DNA from: Pseudomonas sp. MTM4
GTDB lineage: Bacteria > Pseudomonadota > Gammaproteobacteria > Pseudomonadales > Pseudomonadaceae
Length of the DNA: 64,000 nt
NCBI RefSeq assembly: GCF_019355055.1
Contig: NZ_CP048411.1
Span: forward strand, 2,383,501-2,447,500
Reading direction: 5' to 3'
Shown in pieces: positions 9,554-19,148 of this stretch. The notes beneath the pieces are model-generated. The model worked only from the letters and a program-made list of their open reading frames with translations. It did not search any database and was not told the origin of the DNA. A program made the translations under genes and the position numbers. Within the stretch, counting starts at the first letter, position 1. Every line of letters starts with the position of its first letter.

Positions 9554-11785
9554 GTGTCGATACGCGCCCGCCTCGTCTGGCTAGTTGTTGCGGTCATTGC
9601 GCCTTCGCTCGCCTTCGCGCTGTATGCGACCTATTCGGTATACCAATCCCAGTCGTTCCGGGTCGCACAGAGCATGGAGGGAACGACTCGCGCGGTCGCG
9701 CAGGCGGTCGACCGCGAGCTGGCCCGGTACGGTGCGATCGTATCGACCGTTGCGGCCAACCCGAGCTTGGCACAGGGCGACCTCCGTACATTTCATGCGC
9801 GACTCCAGCGGACCGCGCTCCCACTGGGTACAGGCGTGACGGTTTTCGACCCGGACGGCATTCCCTTAATCAACACGGAATATCCCTACGACCGTCCTCT
9901 ACCGATGCCGCCAAGCATTCCGAGCGTAGCCAGCCAGGGAGCACGCACGCTGGAAGTAAGCCCGCTGTATCGCGACCCTCTTGATCGCACCCATTCCATC
10001 GCGCTCCATCAGCCCGTCCTACGCGATGGCAAGATTGCGTACTACCTGTCGATGGAGTTCCCGACAGCGGGGCTCAGGGCCATGCTCTCGGCCCAAGAGC
10101 TTCCCGAGAAATGGCTCGGCGTGTTGCTGGACCGCGACTTAAACATCGTGGCGCGTACGCGCGATGACCAGGCACATGTTGGAGAGCGTGCCAGCCCGGA
10201 GTTTCAGCGGCAGCTTCAAGCCCAGGCATCGCGCAGCGGCTCGCTCGAGTCGGTAACTCGTGATGGAGAAGACGTGGTTACCTTTTACAGCCGCGCTGAG
10301 TCGTCACACTGGACGGTGCTCATCGCAATACCGAAACAGGAACTGCTGGCGAGCGTCTTCGCGCCCATCGGCACGGCAGTGCTCGGCATCGCGCTCGTGC
10401 TGGCGCTGGCGGTTGCGCTTGCAATCGCCGTCGGCCGAACCATCACCCGGCCGCTGGCGCTGCTCGACCGAGCGGCCGAGGCACTGGCACGTGGAGAGGT
10501 GATTGGGGCGGCCGCAACGGGCATGCCCGAAACCGACCGATCAGCTCGGGTATTCGCCCAGGCCAGCTTGACTATCAACCGAGCCAACCAGGACATGACC
10601 GAGCGAGTCGCCGAAGCGGTTGCCCAGGCCGAGCGCTCTCATCAGGCGCTTTTACAGGGGCAAAAGCTCGAGGCGCTTGGGAGGCTGACCGGTGGAATTG
10701 CCCACGACTTCAACAACCTGCTGCAAAGCATGACGGTAGGGCTGCAGTTGGCCGATATGCTCAGCACCCATCCACGGGCGAAGCGGGCCATCGAGGCTTG
10801 CCAGCGCTCGGCTCAGCGGGGGACGCAGCTGACTCGCAAGCTAATGACCTTCAGTCGCGGGCGGACCAGTGAAGCCAAGCGCGTCGATCTTCGCAGTCTG
10901 ATCCTGGGCATGCGCGAGTTGCTCCATGGCGCCCTGCCCAGCCGCGTGGAGTTGAACCTGGACCTGCCCGAAGGCAACTGGCCCATCGTGGTCGATCCGT
11001 TGCAATGCGAACTAGCCATCTTGAACATGGCCATCAATGCACGTGACGCCATGCCCGATGGGGGTACGTTGGACATCCGCCTCAGCCGGGTGGATCTTGG
11101 CCCGCAAGATGAACGGGGACTTGTCAGTGGCGCCTATCTTCATCTGATAGTGGCCGACACCGGTTACGGAATGAGCAAGGAAATCCAGGCGCGAGCGTTC
11201 GAGCCCTTCTTCACGACCAAGGCCGTGGGTGAAGGGACCGGGTTGGGACTGGCACAGGTGTATGGATTCGCCCACCACTCAAGCGGAGCCGTATCGATCG
11301 ACAGCGAAGTCGACAATGGCACACGCATCGCCCTCGTGTTGCCGTGCGCAAATAAGACGGTCGAACCTGTGACAGTGAAATCGCAGGCGGCCATGCCGTT
11401 AACGGGGACTGCCAGGGTGCTGCTGGTCGATGATGATGAGGAAGTTCGCGACGTCGTCGCTCCCATGCTCGAGGAGCTGGGTTATGCGGTCGATGTGGCT
11501 GGCAACGCCGAGATGGCCCTCGCCAGGCTCGCCGCTTCCGATCAGCCAACTGTCGACCTCCTCTTTTCCGACGTTGTGATGCCAGGCGACCTGGACGGGG
11601 TGGGATTGGCCGAGCTGGCTCGGTCTCGTTATCCGGACCTGCGGATCGTATTGGCGACCGGCTATACCGAACGAATCCCAACAGAGCATGGCATGCGCAT
11701 ACTCACCAAGCCGTTCTCGATCGAGACGTTATCCGCGGCCGTACATGACGCCTTGGGGCTGCGTTCAGCTGGATTGACTCCGTAA
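9554..11785 (+). CDS. Membrane-bound hybrid sensor histidine kinase
   Basis: The 743-residue protein is a sensor kinase with its own receiver. A membrane helix (about residues 7-28) is followed by a periplasmic sensor of about 240 residues, probably Cache-type, then a second helix (about 268-293) and a HAMP-like segment (about 294-350). The H-box GGIAHDFNNLL has His384, the N-box is NMAINARDAM (491-500), and the ATP lid shows DTGYGM (535-540) and GEGTGLGL (559-566). The C-terminal receiver has an acidic pocket at 626-628, phospho-acceptor Asp673 and Lys719. The start is a GTG. No output domain or partner regulator lies nearby. It is convergent with the second kinase. Confidence 0.88.
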   Translation: MSIRARLVWLVVAVIAPSLAFALYATYSVYQSQSFRVAQSMEGTTRAVAQAVDRELARYGAIVSTVAANPSLAQGDLRTFHARLQRTALPLGTGVTVFDPDGIPLINTEYPYDRPLPMPPSIPSVASQGARTLEVSPLYRDPLDRTHSIALHQPVLRDGKIAYYLSMEFPTAGLRAMLSAQELPEKWLGVLLDRDLNIVARTRDDQAHVGERASPEFQRQLQAQASRSGSLESVTRDGEDVVTFYSRAESSHWTVLIAIPKQELLASVFAPIGTAVLGIALVLALAVALAIAVGRTITRPLALLDRAAEALARGEVIGAAATGMPETDRSARVFAQASLTINRANQDMTERVAEAVAQAERSHQALLQGQKLEALGRLTGGIAHDFNNLLQSMTVGLQLADMLSTHPRAKRAIEACQRSAQRGTQLTRKLMTFSRGRTSEAKRVDLRSLILGMRELLHGALPSRVELNLDLPEGNWPIVVDPLQCELAILNMAINARDAMPDGGTLDIRLSRVDLGPQDERGLVSGAYLHLIVADTGYGMSKEIQARAFEPFFTTKAVGEGTGLGLAQVYGFAHHSSGAVSIDSEVDNGTRIALVLPCANKTVEPVTVKSQAAMPLTGTARVLLVDDDEEVRDVVAPMLEELGYAVDVAGNAEMALARLAASDQPTVDLLFSDVVMPGDLDGVGLAELARSRYPDLRIVLATGYTERIPTEHGMRILTKPFSIETLSAAVHDALGLRSAGLTP

Positions 11786-12113
11786 CACCGTTACCTAACC
11801 GACGACCTTCCGCTGGCGTTTCAATAACGGCTATGCGAGGAGAGAGACAAGCGCGCCCCTCGTCGCTCTCAGTTTCTGCAGTCGTTCGTTCCAGCTTGCA
11901 AGTGACAGCCAGAAGAACGATGCGAGCTGCATCTCGGATAATAGCCAGCTCTGGATCTCGCATGGGTGCTCTCTTCGATCAGGCCTGCACCGGCGGACCG
12001 GACCGAGCCACTATCCGAAGGCTGTTAAGGCTTTACGCTTTGTATGGATCATCAGATGCCCCTTCACGTCACTGCTGAAGTGTCGCTAGCCCAGTTGGCC
12101 CATGGCATGCGCT
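11786..12113. other. Intergenic gap between two convergent kinases
   Basis: This 328-bp gap lies between the stop codons of the two kinases. Short overlapping frames exist on both strands but show no family signature or ribosome-binding site. I see no clear terminator hairpin with a T tract. Confidence 0.4.
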
Positions 12114-14288
12114 CTACGCCTGGCTGTCCAGCAGAACGCGCACCAGGACGCTTAGTTGCTCAAGTGTGAAAGGTTTGGGCAACACCCTATTACTGCGGCG
12201 CTCCGTCGCTTTCTCCAGTACCGGGTTGGAGGCAAAACCTGTGATGAATAGGACCTTTAGCCTCGGGTGGTCAGGCCGAATGGCATCCGCCAGCGATACC
12301 CCGTTCATGGCGCCCGGAAGCCCAATATCGGCAATCAGCAGGTCAATCTTGCCGGCTTTCTCCACCTGCCTGAACGCCGATTTGCTGTCGACAGCCTCCA
12401 CCACACGGTAACCCAGCTCACGGAGGACTTCGCTCGCAACTTGGCGTACCGTTGTCTCATCGTCGACAAACAGTATCGTTTCTTCATGACTCGCCGCGGG
12501 CAGGGACGCCGGCTCGGGCGGCGGAACGACCTCGACCTCTCCCGCCTCCTGCCAGGGGAAGAACATCGTGACGGTCGTGCCGATTCCGGACTTGCTGTGT
12601 ATGCGAACCTGACCGCCCGACTGCTGGGCAAAACCGTAGATCATGGATAGACCCAGACCGGTGCCTTGCCCGGTTTTCTTGGTCGTGAAGAACGGATCGA
12701 ATGCCCGCGCAAGCACCTCCGGGGTCATGCCTGTCCCGGTATCGGTGACCGAAATTCCGATGTACTGGCCCGCTTGCAGGTCGCGTGCAGCCGCGAAATC
12801 ACCCTGAATGTCATGGCGACGTGTCTCGAGGTTGAGATTTCCCCCCTCCGGCATGGCATCGCGCGCATTGATGGCAAGGTTGAGCAACGCGTTTTCGAGC
12901 TGATGGGGATCGCACCGGATGGTGTCATTGGCGGAAAGGCTCGTGGTCACCACGATATCCGGGCCGACAGTACGACGAATAAGCTCTTCGAGGCCGGCGA
13001 TGATCTGGCTGGGCTGGACATACTTCGGCGCTAGCGGCTGCTGGCGGGAAAACGCCAACAGTCGATGCGTTAGTGCGGCGGCCCGGCGTACGGAGGTCAT
13101 CGCCAGCACATTGTAATGGCTCAGCTTTTCGAGGTTGCCCGCATCGAGACGTCGCTGCATCAGTTCGAGACTGGAGGCGATGCTGGCCAGCATATTGTTG
13201 AAATCGTGAGCGATGCCGCCAGTCAGTTGGCCGACCGCCTCCATCTTCTGGCTCTGTCTGAGCTTCGCCTCCGCCGCGTCTCGTTCGTCCTGCGATTGCC
13301 TGTACTGGCGCGTGCGTTCCTCGACACGTTGTTCGAGCGCTTCGTTCCACTGGCGCAACGATTCTTCTATCCGAACGCGCTCACTGATCTCTTCCAGGGT
13401 GCCATACCACTGTTCACAGCGGCCCCGCTCATCAAAACTTGGAAATGCGCGCGATCTAAACCAGATGTACTGTCCTGCACCCGCCCGAAACCGAGCCTGG
13501 ACATCGTAGGGCTCCTGCGTGGCGATGGCCTTGGCCCAGGCAGCATCCATTTGATCGAGATCGTCCGGGTGAACCAGGTCCCTCCAGGCATGTTGGGTGA
13601 CGGTGCTCGGATGTTGCCCCGTAAGTTCGAGCCATCGCTGATCGATGGATGTGACCTCTCCACCCGGATCGGCCGTCCAGGGCATCTGCGGATTCAGCGC
13701 AACCGAAATTCGCATGCGCCGCTCGTTCTCACGCAATTGTCTTTCGGTTTCCGCCATGGCGGCGGCGAACTCGATCCGCGCGATGGCCCCGGCGAGCAAG
13801 TTGGCGTAGCCACGTAGAAAATCGACATCACTGTCCGAAAAGGCGCGAGGTTCGGTACTGTCCACTTCGAATATGCCAACGGGGCTCGCGTCGTCCGGGC
13901 TTTTGACCAAAACGTTCACAAAGGCCTCGACGCCATGCCCCAGAAGCAGTTCGTTGTAGTGAAACCGCGTCTCCGTCGCTCTATCGGGCGACACTACGGG
14001 CGTGTTTTGCCGCAGCGAATACTCTTCGGCGCTTCCTTCATCCACACCGAGCTGGAGCTGACCCACCAACCCCGGTTTCCAGCCAACGCCGCTTCGCAGT
14101 AGCACGGCCTGGCGATCCTTGGTGAACTCCACAAACTTGGCGAGTGGGGTTTCCAGAGCCTCGCTGACCAGGCGGCAGGCTTCGTTTAAAACTTCATCCA
14201 TGCTCTGGGAGAACAGTGCCAATTCACCGAATTGGGCCAGAACCTTGCGCTGGCGAAGCAGTACCTGTGCACTACCGGCAGTTCTCAT
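12114..14288 (-). CDS. Cytoplasmic GAF-PAS hybrid histidine kinase
   Basis: The 724-residue protein has no membrane segment. A GAF-like domain (about residues 15-175) is followed by a PAS/PAC domain (about 192-308, with WYGTLEEISERVRIEESL at its end) and a coiled coil (309-348). The H-box GGIAHDFNNML has His361, the N-box is NLAINARDAM (470-479), and ATP motifs are DTGTGM (516-521) and GQGTGLGL (540-547). The receiver has Asp609/610, phospho-acceptor Asp654 and Lys705. Its kinase core is close to that of the neighbouring membrane kinase, suggesting related origin. No output regulator is adjacent. It is divergent from the chemoreceptor gene. Confidence 0.88.
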   Translation of the reverse strand: MRTAGSAQVLLRQRKVLAQFGELALFSQSMDEVLNEACRLVSEALETPLAKFVEFTKDRQAVLLRSGVGWKPGLVGQLQLGVDEGSAEEYSLRQNTPVVSPDRATETRFHYNELLLGHGVEAFVNVLVKSPDDASPVGIFEVDSTEPRAFSDSDVDFLRGYANLLAGAIARIEFAAAMAETERQLRENERRMRISVALNPQMPWTADPGGEVTSIDQRWLELTGQHPSTVTQHAWRDLVHPDDLDQMDAAWAKAIATQEPYDVQARFRAGAGQYIWFRSRAFPSFDERGRCEQWYGTLEEISERVRIEESLRQWNEALEQRVEERTRQYRQSQDERDAAEAKLRQSQKMEAVGQLTGGIAHDFNNMLASIASSLELMQRRLDAGNLEKLSHYNVLAMTSVRRAAALTHRLLAFSRQQPLAPKYVQPSQIIAGLEELIRRTVGPDIVVTTSLSANDTIRCDPHQLENALLNLAINARDAMPEGGNLNLETRRHDIQGDFAAARDLQAGQYIGISVTDTGTGMTPEVLARAFDPFFTTKKTGQGTGLGLSMIYGFAQQSGGQVRIHSKSGIGTTVTMFFPWQEAGEVEVVPPPEPASLPAASHEETILFVDDETTVRQVASEVLRELGYRVVEAVDSKSAFRQVEKAGKIDLLIADIGLPGAMNGVSLADAIRPDHPRLKVLFITGFASNPVLEKATERRSNRVLPKPFTLEQLSVLVRVLLDSQA

Positions 14289-14656
14289 GATGGTCTCGAT
14301 GGCGAAGGCTCTCGTTTTTCGAGCACAAGAACCGAAGATGCGTTCCCGAGCAGCCGCGAGAAGCAGCTACCGGTCTATCGTCGCCCGCAGAACGGCCGTT
14401 AGCCTTCAAAGGAACAGCTCGAGCCGGGGCGTTTGGAATAACGAGGCATGATCAGGCTGCGGTTGATGCACGACATCCCGACAGCTGATAGAGGGGTGTA
14501 ATGGCTGATGGAACATTGGCCTTGCCACCCACCTCGGTCGTCAGTGGCGTTCAAGTACAACCGACTCCGGGCGATAACTGCTTCGGTGCTTTTCCGAGAC
14601 CCTCCGTCTACGCCCGGATAGCGGGTGAAGATATTTGTTTTGTTTTGGAGTCAATG
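14289..14656. other. Divergent intergenic region between kinase and chemoreceptor genes
   Basis: This 368-bp region should hold promoters for both the minus-strand kinase and the plus-strand chemoreceptor. An open frame upstream of 14657 (from 14501) has no resemblance to chemoreceptor N termini. I could not identify a convincing -35/-10 pair. Confidence 0.4.
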
Positions 14657-16596
14657 ATGCTTGGAATCCGTCTTGGTATAGCTGGGCAGCTTGGAGTGGC
14701 GCTTTCAGCCATCCTCGCCGTCGTGATAACCGGCAGCAGCTTGTTTGCCCTTCGCTCGCTGGTCCAATCAACCGAACAGGCGCACCGTCAACATCTCGCC
14801 AGCGAAGCACAACTGCTAGCTGACCAACTCGCCACTTTTCACGGAACATTGAAGACCAGTACGCAGCGCCTAGCCACGCTGTTCGAACGCCGTTTTGAAT
14901 CGGGTCTGACGCTAGACCCAGCGACCGGCGGGAACGAGCCTTCGCTTTACCTGGACGGGGAGCGGCTGAACGGCAACTTTGTCTTGGTCGACGAATTCAC
15001 GAACCTCACCGGCGGCGCGGCCACCATCTTCGCGCGCGCCGGTGATGACTTTGTCAGAGTTACCACGTCGGTCAAGAAACAAGACGGAGCGCGCGCCATT
15101 GGTACGCTGCTCGAACGCAAGCACCCCGGCTATAGCAGGCTCATCGAAGGGCAATCCTATGTAGGTCGCGCAACCCTTTTCGGTCGCGAATACATGAACC
15201 AGTACACTCCGGTTCGCGATACTGCAGGGAAGGTCATTGCCGTGCTGTATGTCGGTTTCGACTACACCGACACCCAGCGGGAGCAGTTCGACGGCCTCTC
15301 GGCGTTCCGCATCGGCAATGGCGGCTCGCTCGCCGTCCTCGACGACGCCGGCCAATGGCTGGTCAAACCCGCTGGCGCTACCGATCTGGACGCTGTGACC
15401 CGAGCAGCGGAACACACCAACGCAGGGGAAGGCTTCGAGTGGGCACATGGCAACGAGACATTTGTAAGCATGGTCGCGCCTGGCAGGTCGTAGCCACGCT
15501 TCCTCAACGCCAGATCGATGAACTGGCCTGGAGCGTGGGCGGCCGCCTTGCGCTTGGCAGCCTGCTCGCGCTATTGCTGGCGGTCGCGGCGTCTATCGCC
15601 CTGCTGCGGCACAAGCTTCGCCCGCTGGCTCGCTTGGTCGATCAAGCCCAGGCGTTCGGCGAAGGGCGTCTCAGCGTTCGCATGGCGGTCGATCGGGACG
15701 ACGAGATAGGCCTACTATCGTCCAGCTTCAACCGCATGGCCGAGTCATTGGGAGGGACCGTTTCGCAGGTTCGCGACTCATCCTCGAACGTGACCCGCCG
15801 CGCCGACCAGTTGAACACGCTTGCCGCCAACACTGAGCAGCGGACCGCCGAGCAATCGTCGCAGATCGACACAATGGTCAGTGCAATTGAAGAATTCAGC
15901 GCCACGGCGCAAAGCATCGCCGATAGCATGCAAAGAACCGAGCAGCTGACCACCGAAAACGTTGCTCAAACGCGCCGGGGAACCGAGTCGATGCGAGCGG
16001 CTTCAGAGGCGCTGTCACAGATTGCGCGCTCGCTCGGCACTACCGGCGATGTGGTCAATGGCCTTGGAGAGCGGTCCCAACAGATTGGCGGAATCATCGG
16101 AGTCATCAGCGGCATCGCGGAGCAGACCAACTTGCTGGCACTCAATGCGGCCATCGAAGCCGCCCGCGCCGGCGAGCAGGGCCGCGGCTTCGCCGTCGTT
16201 GCGGACGAGGTGCGCAGCCTCGCTGCGCGAACCAGCCAGGCCACGCGTGAGATCTCGGAAATGATCGGCGCAGTACAGGCGGAAACGTCGCGTGCCATGA
16301 CGTCTATTGCGGGGGGCAATCGTCTTATGCAAGAAGGACTGACGCTCAACCAGACGGTTGATGATGCCCTGTCCCAGATCGAGAACCAGGCGGTCAGTAC
16401 CTTGGATCAAATCGCCGATATCGCTAGGGCCACCCATGAGCAGAGCTCCACAGCTTCGCTGCTAAGCCAGAACCTCCAATCGATTGCGCAGGACAACACG
16501 GCTAGCCGCAAGGCTGGTACCGAGCTTGCCGGTACCGCTCGTGAGCTGAAGAGGCTTGCCGAAGCGCTGGACAGCGGGGTCAAACGCTTCAGCTGA
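14657..16596 (+). pseudogene. Methyl-accepting chemotaxis protein, disrupted by a frameshift
   Basis: Two adjacent frames together encode one chemoreceptor. The first part starts MLGIRLGIAGQLG (SD GGAG, 6 nt spacing) with a membrane helix and a periplasmic Cache-type domain ([40 protein letters not shown]). It reads to VSMV near 15474 and then hits a stop at 15493. The +2 frame continues directly with [13 protein letters not shown], a second helix, a HAMP domain and the full signalling domain with its hairpin tip [20 protein letters not shown]. One missing base near 15470-15476 explains the break. No CheR-tethering pentapeptide is seen at the C terminus. A sequencing error is possible. Confidence 0.8.
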
Positions 16597-16684
16597 TACA
16601 GCAACATGCGGAGCGCTGTTACGAGGCTCGCCTGCCCTACTCTGCTAAAGGCATTGGTTCGTTTAGAGCGAATAATGCAAAAAT

Positions 16685-16717
16685 AACGGCACCGTGCTGC
16701 GGCGCCGTTGTTCCTTT
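16685..16717 (+). terminator. Probable terminator of the chemoreceptor gene
   Basis: AACGGCACCG (16685-16694) pairs with CGGCGCCGTT (16700-16709), with one mismatch, followed by GTTCCTTT. The T-rich tail overlaps the attR repeat. Confidence 0.5.
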
Positions 16718-16749
16718 AGTCCACGGTTCGAGTCCGTGTGGGCCCACCA
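16712..16749 (+). repeat. attR: right copy of the tRNA 3' end
   Basis: This copy matches 8802-8839 with one mismatch. It contains only the 3' part of the tRNA (T arm, acceptor 3' strand and CCA), so it is not a functional tRNA gene. Confidence 0.85.
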
Positions 16750-16754
16750 CCTTC

Positions 16755-16780
16755 AAAGCCGCGCATTGCGCGGCTTTTTC
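16755..16780 (+). terminator. Displaced original tRNA terminator
   Basis: AAAGCCGCGC (16755-16764) pairs perfectly with GCGCGGCTTT (16768-16777) across ATT, followed by TTC. It begins 6 bp after the CCA of attR, which is where a tRNA terminator would be before island insertion. Confidence 0.75.
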
Positions 16781-16949
16781 GTCCACTAGGACTGCGTCAT
16801 GCTGGCTGCTGCCAGCCGGCGCGATGAGACATCTGCAACCGCAACCCGGCTACACTCCAGTCCACAGCCTGCCACCTGCGATGTCATGGCCTTGATATCC
16901 AACTGCCCGCCTCCACTCTAAACAGCAGCCCTCATCGTGGAGAATCCTT

Positions 16950-17384
16950 ATGACCACCCTCGTCGTACCCTGCGCGCATTGCGCTGGACTTAATCGCGTT
17001 CCCGCCGAGCGACTGAGTGAAGGGCCGCGCTGCGGCCGGTGCAAGTCTGCGGTTCTGGTTTCCACACCTTTTGAGTTGAGCCAGGCGAGCTTCGCCAATC
17101 AGACGAAGGGTGATCTGCCGCTACTGGTGGATGTGTGGGCCAGCTGGTGCGGGCCGTGCCGCAGTTTTGCGCCGGTGTTCGAGCAGGCGGCTGCGCAGTT
17201 GCAGGGGCGCTGCCGGCTGGCCAAGCTGGACAGTGAGGCCAATCCGCAATTGTCGACCCAGCTCGGTATTCGCTCGATTCCAAGCCTGATCCTGTTCAAG
17301 GACGGGCGCGAAATTGCCCGCCAGAGCGGCGCTTTGCCGCTGCCCCAGTTGCTGGCGTGGCTCAAGCAGCAGGGTGTGCAGTGA
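16950..17384 (+). CDS. trxC: Thioredoxin 2
   Basis: TrxC is a cytoplasmic disulfide reductase with an N-terminal zinc-binding extension. The 144-residue protein has two CxxC pairs at the N terminus (CAHC, residues 8-11, and CGRC, residues 28-31) and the thioredoxin active site WASWCGPC near residues 63-70. The cis-proline loop is SIPSLILFKDG. GGAG lies just before the ATG. It stands alone between the tRNA island and the polyene cluster. Confidence 0.95.
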   Translation: MTTLVVPCAHCAGLNRVPAERLSEGPRCGRCKSAVLVSTPFELSQASFANQTKGDLPLLVDVWASWCGPCRSFAPVFEQAAAQLQGRCRLAKLDSEANPQLSTQLGIRSIPSLILFKDGREIARQSGALPLPQLLAWLKQQGVQ

Positions 17385-17524
17385 GGTGAGAAAGGCTCCG
17401 CGCAGCCAGCACGGCCCGTTGCCATGAACCAGCTGCGCACTTGAAAACCTGCAACAGACAACAAACTCCTTAGCTTGGTTCCCAGCGGAAGGCGTACCTC
17501 TTATCTGGATATCGCACGCAATGT

Positions 17525-17553
17525 TTGCCTCTGTCCGACCTCGATTGGATAAT
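17525..17553 (+). promoter_or_regulatory. Putative sigma-70 promoter of the aryl polyene cluster
   Basis: TTGCCT (17525-17530) and GATAAT (17548-17553) are 17 bp apart, 85 bp before the first gene of the cluster. It is the best promoter-like pair that I see between trxC and the cluster. Confidence 0.4.
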
Positions 17554-17637
17554 GCCGCCACTTTCACGGCGGACATTTACCGATAGTCGCTGTACAGGGA
17601 CGTCGACACGCCAACAACAAGGCTCGCGGACGAGCCG

Positions 17638-18363
17638 GTGAGTTCTCGCGTGATTCAATTCGATATCGATCAATGGCAAGCCTGGGCTCCAGGCTTGGCA
17701 AGCGCTGATGACTGGGCGATTTGGGCCCGGAATCCGCGCGACCTCGAAAGCAGCGAGGCACAGCCGGATGTCAGCTTCCTGCCAGCCATGCAGCGTCGGC
17801 GCCTGAGCCGTTTGGCGCGTATGGTATTTGCCGTGGCCTCGCCGTTGGCTACCGAGCAGATGCCTCTGGTCTACGCCTCCCGCCACGGAGAAACCGCGCG
17901 CACCTTTTCCATCCTCAATGATCTTGCGCGCAACGAAGCTCTCTCGCCGACCCAATTCAGCCTGTCGGTGCATAACGCGATAATCGGTCTCTGGTCGATT
18001 CAGCAGCGCGACACCAGCGAAATGACAGCGCTCGCAGCTGAAGGCGATGGTCTGGAGCATGCCGTGCTCGAAGCGGCGATGCTGCTCGAAGAGGGTGCGC
18101 CAGCCGTTCTGGTGGTCGTTGGCGAAGATCAGACACCACCTGTCTATGCTCCCTGGATCAGCGATGTCAGCTTTCCCTATGCCGTGGCGCTATTGCTCAA
18201 GCCCGGCCACGGTTGGCGGCTGAGCCTCGAAAACGCCGATGAAAACAGCGCCCGGACACCTCGACCACACGCCATCGAGCTGATTTGCGCGTTGCTCGAC
18301 GGTCGCCACACCTGCACGCACCAATGGAACAGACGTCAATGGATCTGGCAGCGAACTCGCTGA
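17638..18363 (+). CDS. apeC: Beta-ketoacyl synthase chain-length factor, aryl polyene type
   Basis: In characterised aryl polyene systems this small KS-like protein forms a heterodimer with the ketosynthase ApeO and acts as chain-length factor. The 241-residue product has the family opening QFDIDQWQAWAPG, a conserved SRHGETARTF block (81-90) and SLSVHNAIIGLWSI (108-121). It lacks the active-site cysteine of true ketosynthases. The start is a GTG; a second GTG at 17650 is equally possible and closer to family N termini. It is the first gene of the cluster and overlaps the next gene. Confidence 0.85.
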   Translation: MSSRVIQFDIDQWQAWAPGLASADDWAIWARNPRDLESSEAQPDVSFLPAMQRRRLSRLARMVFAVASPLATEQMPLVYASRHGETARTFSILNDLARNEALSPTQFSLSVHNAIIGLWSIQQRDTSEMTALAAEGDGLEHAVLEAAMLLEEGAPAVLVVVGEDQTPPVYAPWISDVSFPYAVALLLKPGHGWRLSLENADENSARTPRPHAIELICALLDGRHTCTHQWNRRQWIWQRTR

Positions 18364-19148
18364 ACAAGCATCGCGACGCGCCATGGCTGTGGCGTTTGAT
18401 CGCGACAGGACTGTCCTTTGCGCTGTTCGGCGTTGGCGGTCTTTGTTTGCGGCTGCTCGTTTTCCCTCTGCTCAACCTGCTGCCCGGCGATGCGGCCATA
18501 CACCGCCGCCGTGCGCGCCAGACCGTGAGCCGGCTGTTCTGGCTGTTCGTCCAGTTTATGTATCGCAGCGGCGTGCTGACCTATGAAGTCGAGGGGGCCG
18601 AGCGCCTCGGCCGGCCCGGGCAGCTGGTGATCGCCAATCACCCTTCGCTGATCGACGTGGTGGTGCTGATCGCGCTGATCCGCGATGCCAATTGCGTGGT
18701 CAAGCAAAGCCTGTGGGACAACCCCTTCACCCGTGGTCCGATCCGTGGGGCGCAGTACATCAGTAACAACGGCAGCGCGGACATGCTCGACGAAGCCGCC
18801 GACGCGCTGCGACAAGGCCAGACGCTGATCATATTCCCCGAAGGGACGCGCACCACGCCCGGCCAGGCACCGCAATTCCATCGCGGCGCGGCGGCGATTG
18901 CCGTGCGCGGCGCACGCCTGGTGACGCCTGTGGTGATCAGCGTGACGCCTACCACTCTGACCAAGGCCGAGCCCTGGTATCGCATTCCGGCAAGACGTTT
19001 TCATTTTCACCTGCGCGTCGGCGAAGACATCGACCCGCGGGCGTTCGCCGCACAGGGGGCGGCGCCCATCGCCTCGCGGCGACTCAACGACCATCTGCAT
19101 CGACACTTCATAAAGGAGCTCGCACTCGATGAGCCAATTACAGCTTGA
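18324..19148 (+). CDS. PlsC-type 1-acyl-glycerol-3-phosphate acyltransferase-like protein
   Basis: The protein (about 274 residues) is a membrane-associated acyltransferase of the LPLAT/PlsC family. It has an N-terminal hydrophobic segment (WLWRLIATGLSFALFGVG), the catalytic NHPSLID motif (NHx4D) and the FPEGTRTTPG substrate-binding block. In the polyene cluster it probably helps attach the pigment to a glycerolipid. The start is uncertain: ATG 18324 and ATG 18339 are both possible and both overlap the end of apeC. It overlaps the following ACP gene by 20 bp. Confidence 0.82.
   Translation: MEQTSMDLAANSLNKHRDAPWLWRLIATGLSFALFGVGGLCLRLLVFPLLNLLPGDAAIHRRRARQTVSRLFWLFVQFMYRSGVLTYEVEGAERLGRPGQLVIANHPSLIDVVVLIALIRDANCVVKQSLWDNPFTRGPIRGAQYISNNGSADMLDEAADALRQGQTLIIFPEGTRTTPGQAPQFHRGAAAIAVRGARLVTPVVISVTPTTLTKAEPWYRIPARRFHFHLRVGEDIDPRAFAAQGAAPIASRRLNDHLHRHFIKELALDEPITA

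Larger units (their letters stand above)
8840..16749. mobile_element. tRNA-integrated genomic island, 7.9 kb, without recognisable integrase
   Basis: The segment lies between an intact tRNA gene and a second copy of its 3' 38 bp. It contains two hybrid histidine kinases, a frameshifted chemoreceptor and about 650 bp of unassigned sequence at its left end. No integrase, excisionase or other mobility gene is recognisable, so it is probably an immobile remnant or needs a helper recombinase. It is flanked by rpoD on the left and trxC on the right. Confidence 0.75.

Noticed and set aside
16712..16749. A second tRNA gene
   Set aside because: Only the T arm, acceptor 3' strand and CCA are present, with no D arm or anticodon arm; it is the attR repeat.
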